Shown here one piece after another: positions 1-8,462 of a stretch of DNA of 40,068 nucleotides. The notes under the pieces are model-generated. The model saw only the letters and a program-made list of their open reading frames with translations, was not told where the DNA came from and searched no databases. The first letter of the stretch is position 1, and every line of letters begins with the position of its first letter. Source of the stretch: Parvularculaceae bacterium (GTDB lineage: Bacteria > Pseudomonadota > Alphaproteobacteria > Caulobacterales > Parvularculaceae); NCBI GenBank assembly GCA_021776465.1, contig JAJFFU010000095.1, forward strand, positions 1 through 40,068, read 5' to 3'. A program made the position numbers and the translations under genes.

Positions 1-1
1 C

Positions 2-730
2 AACAGCACTTTTGCGCCCGGCACGGACGCAGCCTCTGGGATTTCCGGCATTGCATCGAGTGGAGGCTTTGGCCCTGGCGGCGTCGCCTTTGGTGTGTTG
101 TCGCCAGACGTTCGCGTCGCCATTGATGCGTTCGCCCAGAATAATCAGGTCAACGTTCTCTCAACACCGCGCCTCCTCGCCCGGTCCGGCGCTTCAGCGT
201 CGGTTCAGGTCGGCACGGAAGTTCCGTTTCTTTCTTCCCAAGCGACAACGGATGCCGGCGGCGGCGGCGGCGCAATCCTTCAGGAAGTCCAATATCGGTC
301 GACCGGCATCATTTTGCAGATCCAACCAATTGTTTTCAGCGACGACCGCATTGATCTGACAATTAGCCAGGAAATTTCGTCCACATTGCCGACGACCGGC
401 GTCGCCGGTAGCCCGATCTTCAACAACACCAGCGTATCAACACTTCTGTCTCTTGAAGACGGCGGCACAGCCGTGATCGGCGGGCTCATTCAGGATAACA
501 TCTCGCGCGACAATAGCGGCGTGCCCTTCCTCAAGGACGTGCCTGTGCTTGGCGCCTTGTTTTCTACCAATTCGACAAGCGTGGACCGGACAGAACTTGT
601 TATCCTGATCAAAGCTTACGTTGTGCGTGGCCAGTCGGACCGTTCAGCATTCGCCAACAAATACAAAAGCGAGATCGATCGCACGCTTCAGGAAAACAAT
701 CTGAAAACCCTGCGCCCTCGCGACTTTTAA
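2..730 (+). CDS. gspD: Secretin C-terminal region, GspD-like (5'-partial)
   Basis: This is the C-terminal part of an outer-membrane secretin, the channel through which type II secretion systems export folded proteins. The open frame runs in from the window edge, so the N-domains are missing. The visible part carries the secretin signature: a VGTEVPFLS stretch, a glycine-rich segment, beta strands such as STGIILQIQP, and the closing block GLIQDN...VPFLKDVPVLGALF followed by RTELVILI. A glycine/serine-rich stretch at the very start may be part of the gate region. The next gene, a pseudopilin, starts 3 bp after the stop, as expected in a type II secretion operon. A type IV pilus secretin (PilQ) is less likely given that neighbour. 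The family is certain; the GspD subtype is inferred from context. Confidence 0.9.
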   Translation, partial: NSTFAPGTDAASGISGIASSGGFGPGGVAFGVLSPDVRVAIDAFAQNNQVNVLSTPRLLARSGASASVQVGTEVPFLSSQATTDAGGGGGAILQEVQYRSTGIILQIQPIVFSDDRIDLTISQEISSTLPTTGVAGSPIFNNTSVSTLLSLEDGGTAVIGGLIQDNISRDNSGVPFLKDVPVLGALFSTNSTSVDRTELVILIKAYVVRGQSDRSAFANKYKSEIDRTLQENNLKTLRPRDF

Positions 731-733
731 TAA

Positions 734-1189
734 ATGATGGCGGGCGCAAAGCGAAAAGCCTCAAAGACGCAAGCCTCACAGTCCGGCTTTTCCCTGCTGG
801 AATCCCTTGTCGCCGTCGCCCTCATTGCGGCGGCGTTTCTCCCACTGCTCGCGCTGCAAGGGCAACTGACGCGAACCGTTGTCGCCATCGAACGGGCTGA
901 GACAAACGTCAAGGACATGACGAGCGCGTTGTCATATTTTCGCGTCATGAACCCTGCGAAAACTGGCGAAGGGTCGGAAAAAATTGGCGCCGCGACGCTT
1001 TCCTGGACGGCTCGCCCCGTTTCGGAGGAACGCCCGGCGCTTGATCAAGGCGGCGCGCCGGGGCGTTTCTTGCTGCAACTGTACGATATCGACGCCGTCC
1101 TCGTTTACGAGGACGGGCGCCGCGCAGAATTTACGGTGCGCGCGTTGGGCTGGCGACCGACCGCGCCCTTCAATTCCGGCATTGGTTGA
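734..1189 (+). CDS. Type II secretion pseudopilin-like protein
   Basis: This is a 151-residue protein with a class III (prepilin) signal. A short basic leader is followed by GFSLLES, with the conserved Glu at position 5 of the mature protein, and then a hydrophobic helix (VAVALIAAAFLPLLAL). Such proteins are cut after the Gly by the prepilin peptidase GspO/PilD and join the inner-membrane pseudopilus that drives substrates through the secretin. The length and the lack of a major-pilin calcium loop suggest a minor pseudopilin, GspI or GspH type. I cannot fix the subtype by eye. It starts 3 bp after the secretin stop, at the first of two adjacent ATG codons, so the two genes are probably co-transcribed. 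It is the last secretion gene in this stretch. Confidence 0.78.
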   Translation: MMAGAKRKASKTQASQSGFSLLESLVAVALIAAAFLPLLALQGQLTRTVVAIERAETNVKDMTSALSYFRVMNPAKTGEGSEKIGAATLSWTARPVSEERPALDQGGAPGRFLLQLYDIDAVLVYEDGRRAEFTVRALGWRPTAPFNSGIG

Positions 1190-1240
1190 GTTGCGGCGCA
1201 GGATGCAAAAACCGCCCCGAACCTACCGGTCGACTTAGAC

Positions 1241-2266
1241 ATGTCTTCCCAGCCATCAACGCGACCTGCGCGCATCACCGTTATTATCGTCAATTACAAT
1301 TCCGGCGATCGTCTTCGCCGTTGTCTCGCGTCGCTCGCAGCACAAACGAGACCGGCGGACGAAATCATCGTCGTCGACAACGGGTCGCGCGATGCATCCC
1401 ATCAGGCAGTCAGGGAAATGCAACTCTCCGCCACCCTGATAGATGCGGGCAAGAATCTCGGCTTTGCCGTCGCGAACAACCGTGCAGCCACGAAAGCATC
1501 TGGCGATTGGCTGGCGTTCTTGAACCCGGACGCTTATCCGCTCCCCGACTGGCTGTCGGAAATAGAGGCGGCGATCCTGAAGCGCCCACAATATGACGCG
1601 TTCGGATCATTGCAGATTGACGCCAATCACCCCGAGAGGCTGGACGGCGCAGGCGATGTTTTTCACGGCAGCGGAACGCCATATCGCGGTCATTTCGGCT
1701 GGCCCGTCGAGGCGGCGCCGCCGGATGGTGAATGTTTTTCTCCGTGCGCAGCTGCTTCGGTTTTTCGAAAAACTACATTTGACGCGCTTGGCGGATTTGA
1801 AGAAAGTTTTTTTTGTTACTGCGAAGATATCGACCTTGGGTATCGCCTTCGTCTCAGCGGCGGGCGGGCGCTGCAACTTCAGAATGCGCGCGTGTTGCAC
1901 GAAGGCTCTGGCGTAACTGGTCGTCACAGCGAATTTTCTATTTATCACGGCCACCGGAACCGGATATGGACATTCATCCGCAATACGCCGGCGCCGATAT
2001 TCCTGTTGGCGTTACCGTATCATTTGTGCGTGAATTTATACCTGCTCGTGCAAAATACGCTCAACGGACGCGGCGGTGTATTTATTCGCGCCATGCGCGA
2101 CGCGCTGGCCGGCGCACCACAACAATGGAAAGCCCGTAAAAATATTCAGGCAAGCCGCCGCGCCTCGGTCGCGTCCATTTTCGCGGCTATTACATGGTCG
2201 CCATTCGCACTTCTGCGTCGCCGCGCAGACCTTCGCGCCGTGAAAGAAACGACCAGCGAGCCATAA
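1241..2266 (+). CDS. Family 2 glycosyltransferase, WbbL/rhamnosyltransferase-like
   Basis: This 341-residue GT2 (GT-A fold) enzyme is predicted to transfer a sugar from a nucleotide donor to a growing surface glycan on the cytoplasmic face of the inner membrane. The N-terminus has the usual TVIIVNYNSG strand and the VVDNGSRD nucleotide-binding turn. The metal-binding motif is NPD at residues 95-97, a DxD variant. The acid/base region is YCEDIDLG, near residues 193-200, typical of the WbbL/rhamnosyltransferase branch. Two hydrophobic segments, near residues 243-265 and 308-325, suggest membrane association. It starts 51 bp after the secretion operon and converges on the sulfotransferase fusion gene with only 18 bp between stops. 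The sugar specificity is not readable from the sequence; rhamnose is only the commonest donor in this subgroup. Confidence 0.87.
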   Translation: MSSQPSTRPARITVIIVNYNSGDRLRRCLASLAAQTRPADEIIVVDNGSRDASHQAVREMQLSATLIDAGKNLGFAVANNRAATKASGDWLAFLNPDAYPLPDWLSEIEAAILKRPQYDAFGSLQIDANHPERLDGAGDVFHGSGTPYRGHFGWPVEAAPPDGECFSPCAAASVFRKTTFDALGGFEESFFCYCEDIDLGYRLRLSGGRALQLQNARVLHEGSGVTGRHSEFSIYHGHRNRIWTFIRNTPAPIFLLALPYHLCVNLYLLVQNTLNGRGGVFIRAMRDALAGAPQQWKARKNIQASRRASVASIFAAITWSPFALLRRRADLRAVKETTSEP

Positions 2267-2284
2267 ATACGGCAGCGCCGAAGA

Positions 2285-3973
2285 TCAGTAATCGCGCCTC
2301 GCCCGCGCCTCTATCTTTGCCCACCAGTAATCAGCGCTTAGGCGATGAAGCGTCTGGCGACGTCCGGACGGGACATCAAAGGCCGCGCGGTGAGTTTCAA
2401 GCCACGCCCGCAGCTTTTCTTCGTTGATCGCATCTGCGCGCCAGTCGTCGACGATAGCGACCGGAAGGTCTTCATACGCTTTCGATACCGGACTTCGGCG
2501 AATGATCGGAATCGCTCCATGCAGGATCGCCTGCCACGCTTTTGGCGACGGATCGAGACCGCCGCCCTCGACACACAAAACGAACGCATGGCGTTCAACA
2601 TTCTCAAAATATTCGTCCTCGCTGAGCGCGGCATCGGCAAATGTTGTCCAATGCGCCCATTCGCTTTGCGCAAATCGGCTGACGTTCCTTCGCGTTTCCC
2701 ATTGCGGGCCGGCCCGCAATCGGTGCGCACAAAATATCCGTAGCGGCCGCTCATGAAGCGGTGGCGGCAACGGCGCGATAAAGGCCGCGTCGGCGCGCCC
2801 GTCCTCGCGCACCAATCCGGTGGGCAGCGGCGAAAACCGCGCATCGCTATCATCGTCCAGATTTTCAGCGAACCAGTGCAACATCTTGGGGTGTTCGAGG
2901 ATACGCGAAATCGTTGCGCGCTCACCTTCGTTAAACCGGCGCCAGCGCTTATCGGTCTGATGCGGTATTGTGGCGTCTTCCGATCCGGAAACAAGGACAA
3001 ATTTCGCGTTCAGTTGCGGCAGAATTTCTTTTTCGAAATGGGTCAACGCCGAGAACGGCGACCGCATGGATATAAAAATATGACGCGGCGTTTGCGTATT
3101 GCAGTTTCTTCGTAACGCGACGTGAGGCGACTTCAGATCACTCAAGAGCACCCAGTCACATCGTGCAGCGGCACCGGAAACCTGGTATTTATCGGCGCCC
3201 TGGTTCCTGGGAAAAAGCCGGACCGAGTGCGCCGTGAGCGGTTTTGCGTTCGTCGATGCTACGCTGTTCCACTGCCTGGACGTTCGCCTTGCCTGGTATC
3301 TGAGTTTTCGATGAATGGCTCTCAACGCGTCGGGGAGTTCGAGATGGGGTTTGGGAACGTTGCGCCGCATTCTTTCTTCGAAGAACGCGAAACCATCAGG
3401 CGGTATTTTTAAATCGGCCGCGCGGCAGATCCCCGCAAGCGCGCGGCGATATTGATCAACCGACCAATCGTAGTTGATCACCGCAATGTCAGTTTTCTCA
3501 CACAACGCTAACAGGCATTCATTGTAAACGCGCCATAGCGCTAAGCCTTTTTCGACTTCGAAGCCGTTGCGAGCGTGGAGAGACTGCGCAACGGCATACG
3601 GATCACGAAACGTTGCGACAAGCCGTGCATCGGGCAATGCGTCCAGCCAACCGTTCGCGGTGAGCACCGTCCGCGGGTCCTTAAAGCCCCACGCGGTCGT
3701 ATCTGAATATTCATCGACCAGTGTGTTGCGCTGCGCATGATGATCGTCTGACCATCGCACGATTGCGGCCGGTGGATTATCCCAGCCGGCGCCATTGGCC
3801 GCCAGAACGTCGTCGTTGAGTTCCATGAAAGCGAGATTTTCGCGGGTGCCTTTGTCGTTGCACTTTGCTTTTTGATTGACCTCGCCGAGATACAACCCTG
3901 CCTCTTCAAGGCAGCCGGTCAGGCAGCTTGTCCCGCTGCGATGCATGCCGAGAATGATTACAGGCGGCGCCAT
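2285..3973 (-). CDS. Sulfotransferase fused to exostosin/glycosyltransferase-like domain
   Basis: This 562-residue protein appears to have two catalytic domains. Residues 1 to about 230 look like a PAPS-dependent sulfotransferase of the Sulfotransfer_3 type. They contain the 5'-phosphosulfate loop GMHRSGTS (9-16), the GFKDPR motif (96-101) and a 3'-phosphate-binding block starting FRDPYAVAQS (122-131). Residues from about 265 to 545 resemble exostosin-type or related glycosyltransferase domains, with a late block VLCVEGGGLDPSPKAW followed by LHGAIPIIRR, the usual sugar-nucleotide site of that fold. It is the last gene of the minus-strand export operon and starts 97 bp after the GT2 gene. The likely role is adding and/or sulfating a residue of the exported glycan. 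The first domain is confident. The second is a fold-level assignment, and it could instead be a non-catalytic binding domain. Confidence 0.8.
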   Translation of the reverse strand: MAPPVIILGMHRSGTSCLTGCLEEAGLYLGEVNQKAKCNDKGTRENLAFMELNDDVLAANGAGWDNPPAAIVRWSDDHHAQRNTLVDEYSDTTAWGFKDPRTVLTANGWLDALPDARLVATFRDPYAVAQSLHARNGFEVEKGLALWRVYNECLLALCEKTDIAVINYDWSVDQYRRALAGICRAADLKIPPDGFAFFEERMRRNVPKPHLELPDALRAIHRKLRYQARRTSRQWNSVASTNAKPLTAHSVRLFPRNQGADKYQVSGAAARCDWVLLSDLKSPHVALRRNCNTQTPRHIFISMRSPFSALTHFEKEILPQLNAKFVLVSGSEDATIPHQTDKRWRRFNEGERATISRILEHPKMLHWFAENLDDDSDARFSPLPTGLVREDGRADAAFIAPLPPPLHERPLRIFCAHRLRAGPQWETRRNVSRFAQSEWAHWTTFADAALSEDEYFENVERHAFVLCVEGGGLDPSPKAWQAILHGAIPIIRRSPVSKAYEDLPVAIVDDWRADAINEEKLRAWLETHRAAFDVPSGRRQTLHRLSADYWWAKIEARARRDY

Positions 3974-4070
3974 GTCAGAATAATCTCATCCAAGAGGTCG
4001 AACAGTTAGCGGCAATGTTATTAACGCAGCGGCGGCGCAACGCCAATGTTCCTCACAAATACTGGCGACG

Positions 4071-5126
4071 CTACAGCCATTCAGCGGCGAGGAAGAATGT
4101 CGGCGACGCCGGCGTGAATTCTACCGTTGCGACCCCGCCTTTTTTTATAGGCTGATCCAACGTGATGACGTTTTGCCCGCCTGAATAGGTCGTAGACGCA
4201 TCGCCTATAGACACTTTCCCGGCCGCGCCATTTGAGACTGTAAGCGCCAGGCTGTTTACGCCACGCTCACCATAGAAAACCAACGGCAACTGCGCGCTTC
4301 CCTGCACACCGCCGGCCCGATCAATCCCATTGATGATGCGGCCGTGATTGGCGTTTCGTCGCCGAATGACACGCGACACCGATTTCGGCGCACGGTATTC
4401 AAGAGCATAATGAAGCGCAAAGCCGATCCGGGCTTTCACCTTTTCGATCATCTGTTGATTGCCGCCGATGATGCGCTCCAATTCGCTGCGCCTTGCTGCG
4501 TTGAACCCGCCCGTCTTTGCGTCGCCACTCCACAGAACGCGCGACAGCACCGCATCTATAAAATCAAAGCGAGCGCCATCCCGCCATAACCGCACCCATA
4601 GATCCCAGTCCATCGTGTAATGAAGGTCGCGGTTCAAACCGCCGATGGCGTCGACCGCAGCGCGCCGAAAAAAACAGGACGGTTGAGAAATTATGCAATC
4701 GCGCAATAGCCGTTCGCTCGGCGGCTTTACGGCCCAGTGAAAACCGCAATAGGCGGCTCCATCGTCAACGATAGTGCTGTCACCGTATAGAACATCGACA
4801 GCAGGTTCGTCAGTGAGCCGCTTTGAAACCTTGTCCAACGCGCCGGGATAGAGCGCATCGTCGGCATTCAACCATCCCAGGAACGGCGCTGACAAATTGG
4901 CCCATCCCTCGATGATCGCATCTGACTGACCAGCGTCCGGCCCGGTTCGCCGATAAGCCAGCCTGTCATTAAATTGATCGAGGGTTGCGGCGACCCGCGC
5001 ATCGCCGGATGCATCGAGTGCGGCGACTTCCGCTAACGGCCCTTGCGCGCAGAGGCTTTCCAGACATTCGGGCAGAAACGGATGCCACGCGCCGATCGGA
5101 ACCGAAATCGCGAACACTGCACTCAT
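4071..5126 (-). CDS. Family 2 glycosyltransferase with C-terminal beta-rich domain
   Basis: This is a 351-residue protein. Residues 1 to about 245 are a GT2 domain with an ISVPIGAW strand, a donor-binding segment ending in GQSDAI, and a metal site NADD (87-90) within FLGWLNADDALYPGAL. The block MDWDLWVRLWRDG is typical of the acceptor side of this branch. After an arginine-rich linker, about 90 further residues (roughly 260-351) are short, strand-rich and full of Gly, Ser, Thr and Val. This looks like a beta-sandwich accessory domain, perhaps for glycan binding. Its start codon overlaps the stop of the ABC ATPase gene by 4 bp (ATGA), so the two are translationally coupled and probably act on the same glycan. 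Donor and acceptor are unknown. Confidence 0.85.
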   Translation of the reverse strand: MSAVFAISVPIGAWHPFLPECLESLCAQGPLAEVAALDASGDARVAATLDQFNDRLAYRRTGPDAGQSDAIIEGWANLSAPFLGWLNADDALYPGALDKVSKRLTDEPAVDVLYGDSTIVDDGAAYCGFHWAVKPPSERLLRDCIISQPSCFFRRAAVDAIGGLNRDLHYTMDWDLWVRLWRDGARFDFIDAVLSRVLWSGDAKTGGFNAARRSELERIIGGNQQMIEKVKARIGFALHYALEYRAPKSVSRVIRRRNANHGRIINGIDRAGGVQGSAQLPLVFYGERGVNSLALTVSNGAAGKVSIGDASTTYSGGQNVITLDQPIKKGGVATVEFTPASPTFFLAAEWL

Positions 5127-5932
5127 GCGTTGTTATTCGCAGAGACTGCAGCGCGACGGTTTTCCTGTCGTACTTGTGCTTGTTGACGCTTGGTCTCTTC
5201 TTTAAACGCCTGCATTGCTTCATCGACGCCGCCGTCAAATTTCAACCGTCCGTTTTCAAGCCAGATAACGCGGCTGCACAAATCACGCATGACGCCTTCA
5301 GAATGTGTCGCCATCACCAATATGCCAGCGCGCTTCATCAGTTCGGACATTCGATCTTTTGCACGCTCGCGAAACGCTGCATCGCCGGCGCCGAAGACTT
5401 CGTCGATAAGGAGAATTTCCGGTTCGATCGCAGTCGCAATCGCAAAGCCGAGCCGCATTTTCATCCCGGCCGAGTATGTTCGCATTGGCATATTGATGAA
5501 TTCGCCTAAATCGGCGAAGCGAATGATATCGTCTCTTTGCGCGGCGATTTGTGTGCGCGACATGCCAAGCGTACGCGCGGAAATATAGATGTTTTCGTAC
5601 CCGCTCGCATTGTCGTTCATACCGATATTAGGCGCAAAGAGTGTCGATACGCGGCCAGCAATATCGATTGATCCGCTGGTCGGCTGATATATCCCCGCGA
5701 GAACGCGCAACAACGACGACTTGCCAGCGCCATTAACGCCCATCAGGCCGATTTGTTCGCCGGCCTTGATTTCAAGCGTCAGCCCGTCAAGCGCCTTGCA
5801 ATAGCGCCCGCCGCCGCCGTCAGCGATACGCGAATCGTCGCCAAAAACCCGGCGCGGCGTAAAAAGATCGCGCAATGAGCCGTCGCCCACAGGCAAATGG
5901 AGTTTAACGGAGTTGAGAGTAACGTGATTCAT
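5123..5932 (-). CDS. wzt: Polysaccharide ABC exporter ATPase, Wzt/KpsT family
   Basis: This is the nucleotide-binding subunit of an ABC-2 exporter that moves a lipid-linked O-antigen, capsule or similar polysaccharide across the inner membrane. At 269 residues all the ATPase motifs are present: Walker A GVNGAGKS (65-72), the signature YSAGMKMR (153-160) in place of LSGGQ, as is normal for this family, Walker B ILLIDE (173-178) and the switch His in ATHS (210). The first 45 residues form the N-terminal extension seen in Wzt/KpsT proteins. There is no C-terminal carbohydrate-binding domain of the E. coli O9a Wzt type; only a short charged tail follows the ATPase. It lies 48 bp downstream of the permease and overlaps the next glycosyltransferase by 4 bp. 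The wzt name indicates the family, not a proven substrate. Confidence 0.92.
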   Translation of the reverse strand: MNHVTLNSVKLHLPVGDGSLRDLFTPRRVFGDDSRIADGGGGRYCKALDGLTLEIKAGEQIGLMGVNGAGKSSLLRVLAGIYQPTSGSIDIAGRVSTLFAPNIGMNDNASGYENIYISARTLGMSRTQIAAQRDDIIRFADLGEFINMPMRTYSAGMKMRLGFAIATAIEPEILLIDEVFGAGDAAFRERAKDRMSELMKRAGILVMATHSEGVMRDLCSRVIWLENGRLKFDGGVDEAMQAFKEETKRQQAQVRQENRRAAVSANNNA

Positions 5933-5980
5933 CGGTGATCTATGCTGCTCTTGGCGCTGTCTTTGACGTCATGTTCCGTA

Positions 5981-6781
5981 TCACAATCGGTAGATAAGCC
6001 GCGAACGAAACCTTGATTGCACCCACAGAGCAATGGCGAACCCGCCAAGCGACAGCACACTTACAACAATCCACGCATCAGCCGACGCGATTTCACCGTT
6101 TAACGGCGCCCGCGCCAATTCGATGAAGTAAGAAAACGGGTTGTATAGCGAGATCACTTTTCGAACGCCCGCGTCGCCCTGCCAGATAATTGGCGTCGTG
6201 AAGAACAGAAATCGAGAAATCGTCGGCATGACATGATGAAAATCGCGGAAATAAGCGCCAATGACCCCAAATACCGTCAAGGCGCTGAACATGAAAAACG
6301 CGTATAAAATTACAGCCGGCAGCAGCATCGCAGTGTTTATATTTACGATGCCGCCGTACAGAAAAATTGCTATTAACGGGATCGGCGCATTCATGGCGCT
6401 TCGACAAAACAGGAACGAAAGTTTTCGCACCGTAATGTACGAAATATTGACGGGCGTATTCTTGATGAGGCTTGCTTGCGCGGTAAAGTGTGTCGCGCCT
6501 TCACTGAGCGCGGACGATAGAAAATCCCAAGCGTAATATCCTAACACAACATAAAGCGCGTAGTTGGTGCCTCCACCAAGACCATTTTTGAGGATGAGGA
6601 CGATGACCGCCACGAAAAGCGCCATCTGAATGGGTGACCAGAACGGCCCAATCAGCGATAGTCTAAACCGCGCAATAAAGTCGTACCAGCCAAGCTCAAC
6701 AGCGCCGCGGTATCGCGCGACGCCATGATACAATCCGCCGAGCGCTTTGCCGGAGGGAATTGAAGCCGACGTTTCGCTCAC
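5981..6781 (-). CDS. wzm: Polysaccharide ABC exporter permease, Wzm/KpsM family
   Basis: This 266-residue integral membrane protein is the channel-forming subunit of the exporter. The N-terminal block GWYDFIARFRLSLIGPFWSP is the classic ABC-2 polysaccharide permease motif. About six hydrophobic segments follow, and the region ISLYNPFSYFIELAR is another family hallmark before the last helices. Translation probably starts at GTG 6781, since this gives the usual short cytosolic N-terminus and no ATG is available upstream in frame; the ribosome-binding site is weak. It is the first gene of a minus-strand operon (permease, ATPase, GT2, sulfotransferase fusion). It faces the nucleotide-sugar genes across about 400 bp, so both arms may be controlled from that gap. 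Confidence 0.92.
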   Translation of the reverse strand: MSETSASIPSGKALGGLYHGVARYRGAVELGWYDFIARFRLSLIGPFWSPIQMALFVAVIVLILKNGLGGGTNYALYVVLGYYAWDFLSSALSEGATHFTAQASLIKNTPVNISYITVRKLSFLFCRSAMNAPIPLIAIFLYGGIVNINTAMLLPAVILYAFFMFSALTVFGVIGAYFRDFHHVMPTISRFLFFTTPIIWQGDAGVRKVISLYNPFSYFIELARAPLNGEIASADAWIVVSVLSLGGFAIALWVQSRFRSRLIYRL

Positions 6782-7179
6782 CGGTCAGTCTTCAGTTGAT
6801 TGTAGGTCGCCCACATTCCGCAGTTCCTTATCCGAGCAGTTCGCTTTCCGTCTGTTCAATCATATCGCTTAACCCATGGCTGCGGTCATGCTGCGCAATC
6901 GCCGCACCTGATGATACGGCGCTGTCTTGCGCCGATTTGTCAATTTTTGAACCCGAAACACCTAATTTTTCACGCCGCACCCTTGGCGCAAGCAGCATAA
7001 TTCGCCGGTTTCATGCCCCTTTTTTGAGGTTTTATGCCGGACCTCTCAAGTTGGCGTTCTTCCATGAATAGCCGTTGCACGAGCCACCTCCCCCCATATA
7101 TGGAAGCGAAGCACCAAACAATGTGAACGGCGGACCACCGTCAGTTTTCAAAAGCATGAAGGCAACGCAAAGTCATAAG
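6782..7179. promoter_or_regulatory. Divergent intergenic region of the polysaccharide locus
   Basis: About 400 bp separate the export operon (minus) from the nucleotide-sugar operon (plus), so both promoters are expected here. A perfect 6-bp stem with a 6-nt loop lies at 6917-6934 (CGGCGC/GCGCCG). It is not followed by a T-run on either strand, so it does not look like a terminator. On the minus strand a TTGACA hexamer occurs near 6940, but the best -10-like hexamer (TATCAT) sits about 21 bp away, which is too far for a standard promoter. No coding sequence or known regulator site was recognised. Confidence 0.4.
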
Positions 7180-8133
7180 ATGGCCCACGCTCTCATCCTT
7201 ATTGGCGGTTTTGGCTTCGTCGGCCGCAACATCCTGGACATTCAGCGCGCCGACAAGAAATTTGCGGCGTTCACACCCATCGTCATCGACGATTTGTCCA
7301 ACGCGTGCCCCGGGCACGATCAACTCGACGTTGAGCGCCATATTGGGCCTTACCAGGCAGCTGAAGCCACCGCTTTCCTGGAAGGTCTAGGCGACGGCGC
7401 GCGGACATTCGTTTTTCTCGCTGGCGAAACACGCGTCGCAGAATCAAAAGACCGGCCGCTCGATTTTATCGAAGCAAATATCAGCGAGCCGGCGCGGTTT
7501 GTTCTGCAAAATTTACGCCCCGGTGATCATTTCATACTGATTTCGACGGCCGGCGCGCTCTTCGACGGCTCCTTTGAGATCACCGTAAATTCCGCCTATT
7601 GCCCGAAGAATTTCTACGGCGCCACAAAAGCGGCGGAAGAAATGGTCCTTGAAAAACTCGTGACCATGCGTGGCGGCGCGTTTTCAATTATTCGCATGAC
7701 CAACGTATTCGGACGGTTTTCCGACAATAAGAAAAGCGCCATTCACGCGTTTACACGCGCCGTCATTACAGGCGACACGGTCACGCTCAATGGCGACGGG
7801 CGCCAAACGCGGGATTTCATCTATGCCGGCGATGTCGGCTTCGGGATCGCAACACTTGCGGAGCGCGCTCGTTGTGGCCAACCAACCGAACCGGTCAACA
7901 TGCTCGGCAGCGGCGCATCGGTGTCATTGATGGATGCTGTACACGCCATCGAAAAATCATCCGGCAAATCGCTGAACTACAAGCAAATCGAGGCGGCGGA
8001 CCTTTTGGCCACAGAGCCGCGGGATGTGATTGCGTCGCCGGCGGACATTCGCGTCTTGCTGGGCGACGGATTGACGCCATTCGATGAGGCGATCCGGCAG
8101 ACTTACGAATATTATCGGTCGGTTTTATCGTAG
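7180..8133 (+). CDS. NAD-dependent epimerase/dehydratase (extended SDR)
   Basis: From ATG 7180 this encodes a 317-residue extended short-chain dehydrogenase that probably acts on a nucleotide sugar. It has the Rossmann motif GGFGFVG (9-15), an Asp pair in VIDDLS (36-40) that favours NAD over NADP, a catalytic Ser/Thr in LISTAG, and YxxxK as YGATK (146-150). The GDGRQTRDFIYAGDV block is typical of UDP-glucose 4-epimerase-like enzymes. An IST...FDG motif faintly resembles RmlD reductases, but the C-terminal half does not. The frame is also open upstream to TTG 7075 and ATG 7156. I chose 7180 because it puts the first beta strand at the N-terminus, although no clear ribosome-binding site marks any of them. 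It heads the nucleotide-sugar arm. The substrate is unknown. Confidence 0.8.
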   Translation: MAHALILIGGFGFVGRNILDIQRADKKFAAFTPIVIDDLSNACPGHDQLDVERHIGPYQAAEATAFLEGLGDGARTFVFLAGETRVAESKDRPLDFIEANISEPARFVLQNLRPGDHFILISTAGALFDGSFEITVNSAYCPKNFYGATKAAEEMVLEKLVTMRGGAFSIIRMTNVFGRFSDNKKSAIHAFTRAVITGDTVTLNGDGRQTRDFIYAGDVGFGIATLAERARCGQPTEPVNMLGSGASVSLMDAVHAIEKSSGKSLNYKQIEAADLLATEPRDVIASPADIRVLLGDGLTPFDEAIRQTYEYYRSVLS

Positions 8134-8462
8134 GCGACCACCCAGATGCCACGCACGATAGCTGTTCGGCGGAGTTGGCGGCCCCCGACGCGCGTCCAAG
8201 CCCTCGATACCCAGACACGCTGCCGGCGAATTCGCATCGCACCATTCTGCTCATTCGCGAATCAGCATCCCAGCCGGGCGCCAGCCAACCCGATATGCCA
8301 CAATCGCCGAGCCGGGGGCCTTTGAGCCCTGAATACCAATAAATCCTCAATGGGGTTGCGCGATCAGCCTGTGGCGCTTTATCAACCCGCGTTCTTGCTA
8401 CCCGGCCTGTAGACGCGCCATATCGTCTTTGTAAAATCGGGAGCCCACGGTCGGAGACGAAT
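8134..8462. other. Intergenic region with two 10-bp palindromes
   Basis: This 329-bp gap before sqdB holds no convincing gene. Two perfect 10-bp palindromes sit close together: GCGAATTCGC at 8226-8235 and ATTCGCGAAT at 8253-8262, with centres 27 bp apart. They could be operator sites, or chance in a CG-rich spacer. The end of the gap has GGAG eight bases before the sqdB ATG. An open frame crossing this gap on the minus strand overlaps two good genes and has no family features. Confidence 0.35.
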
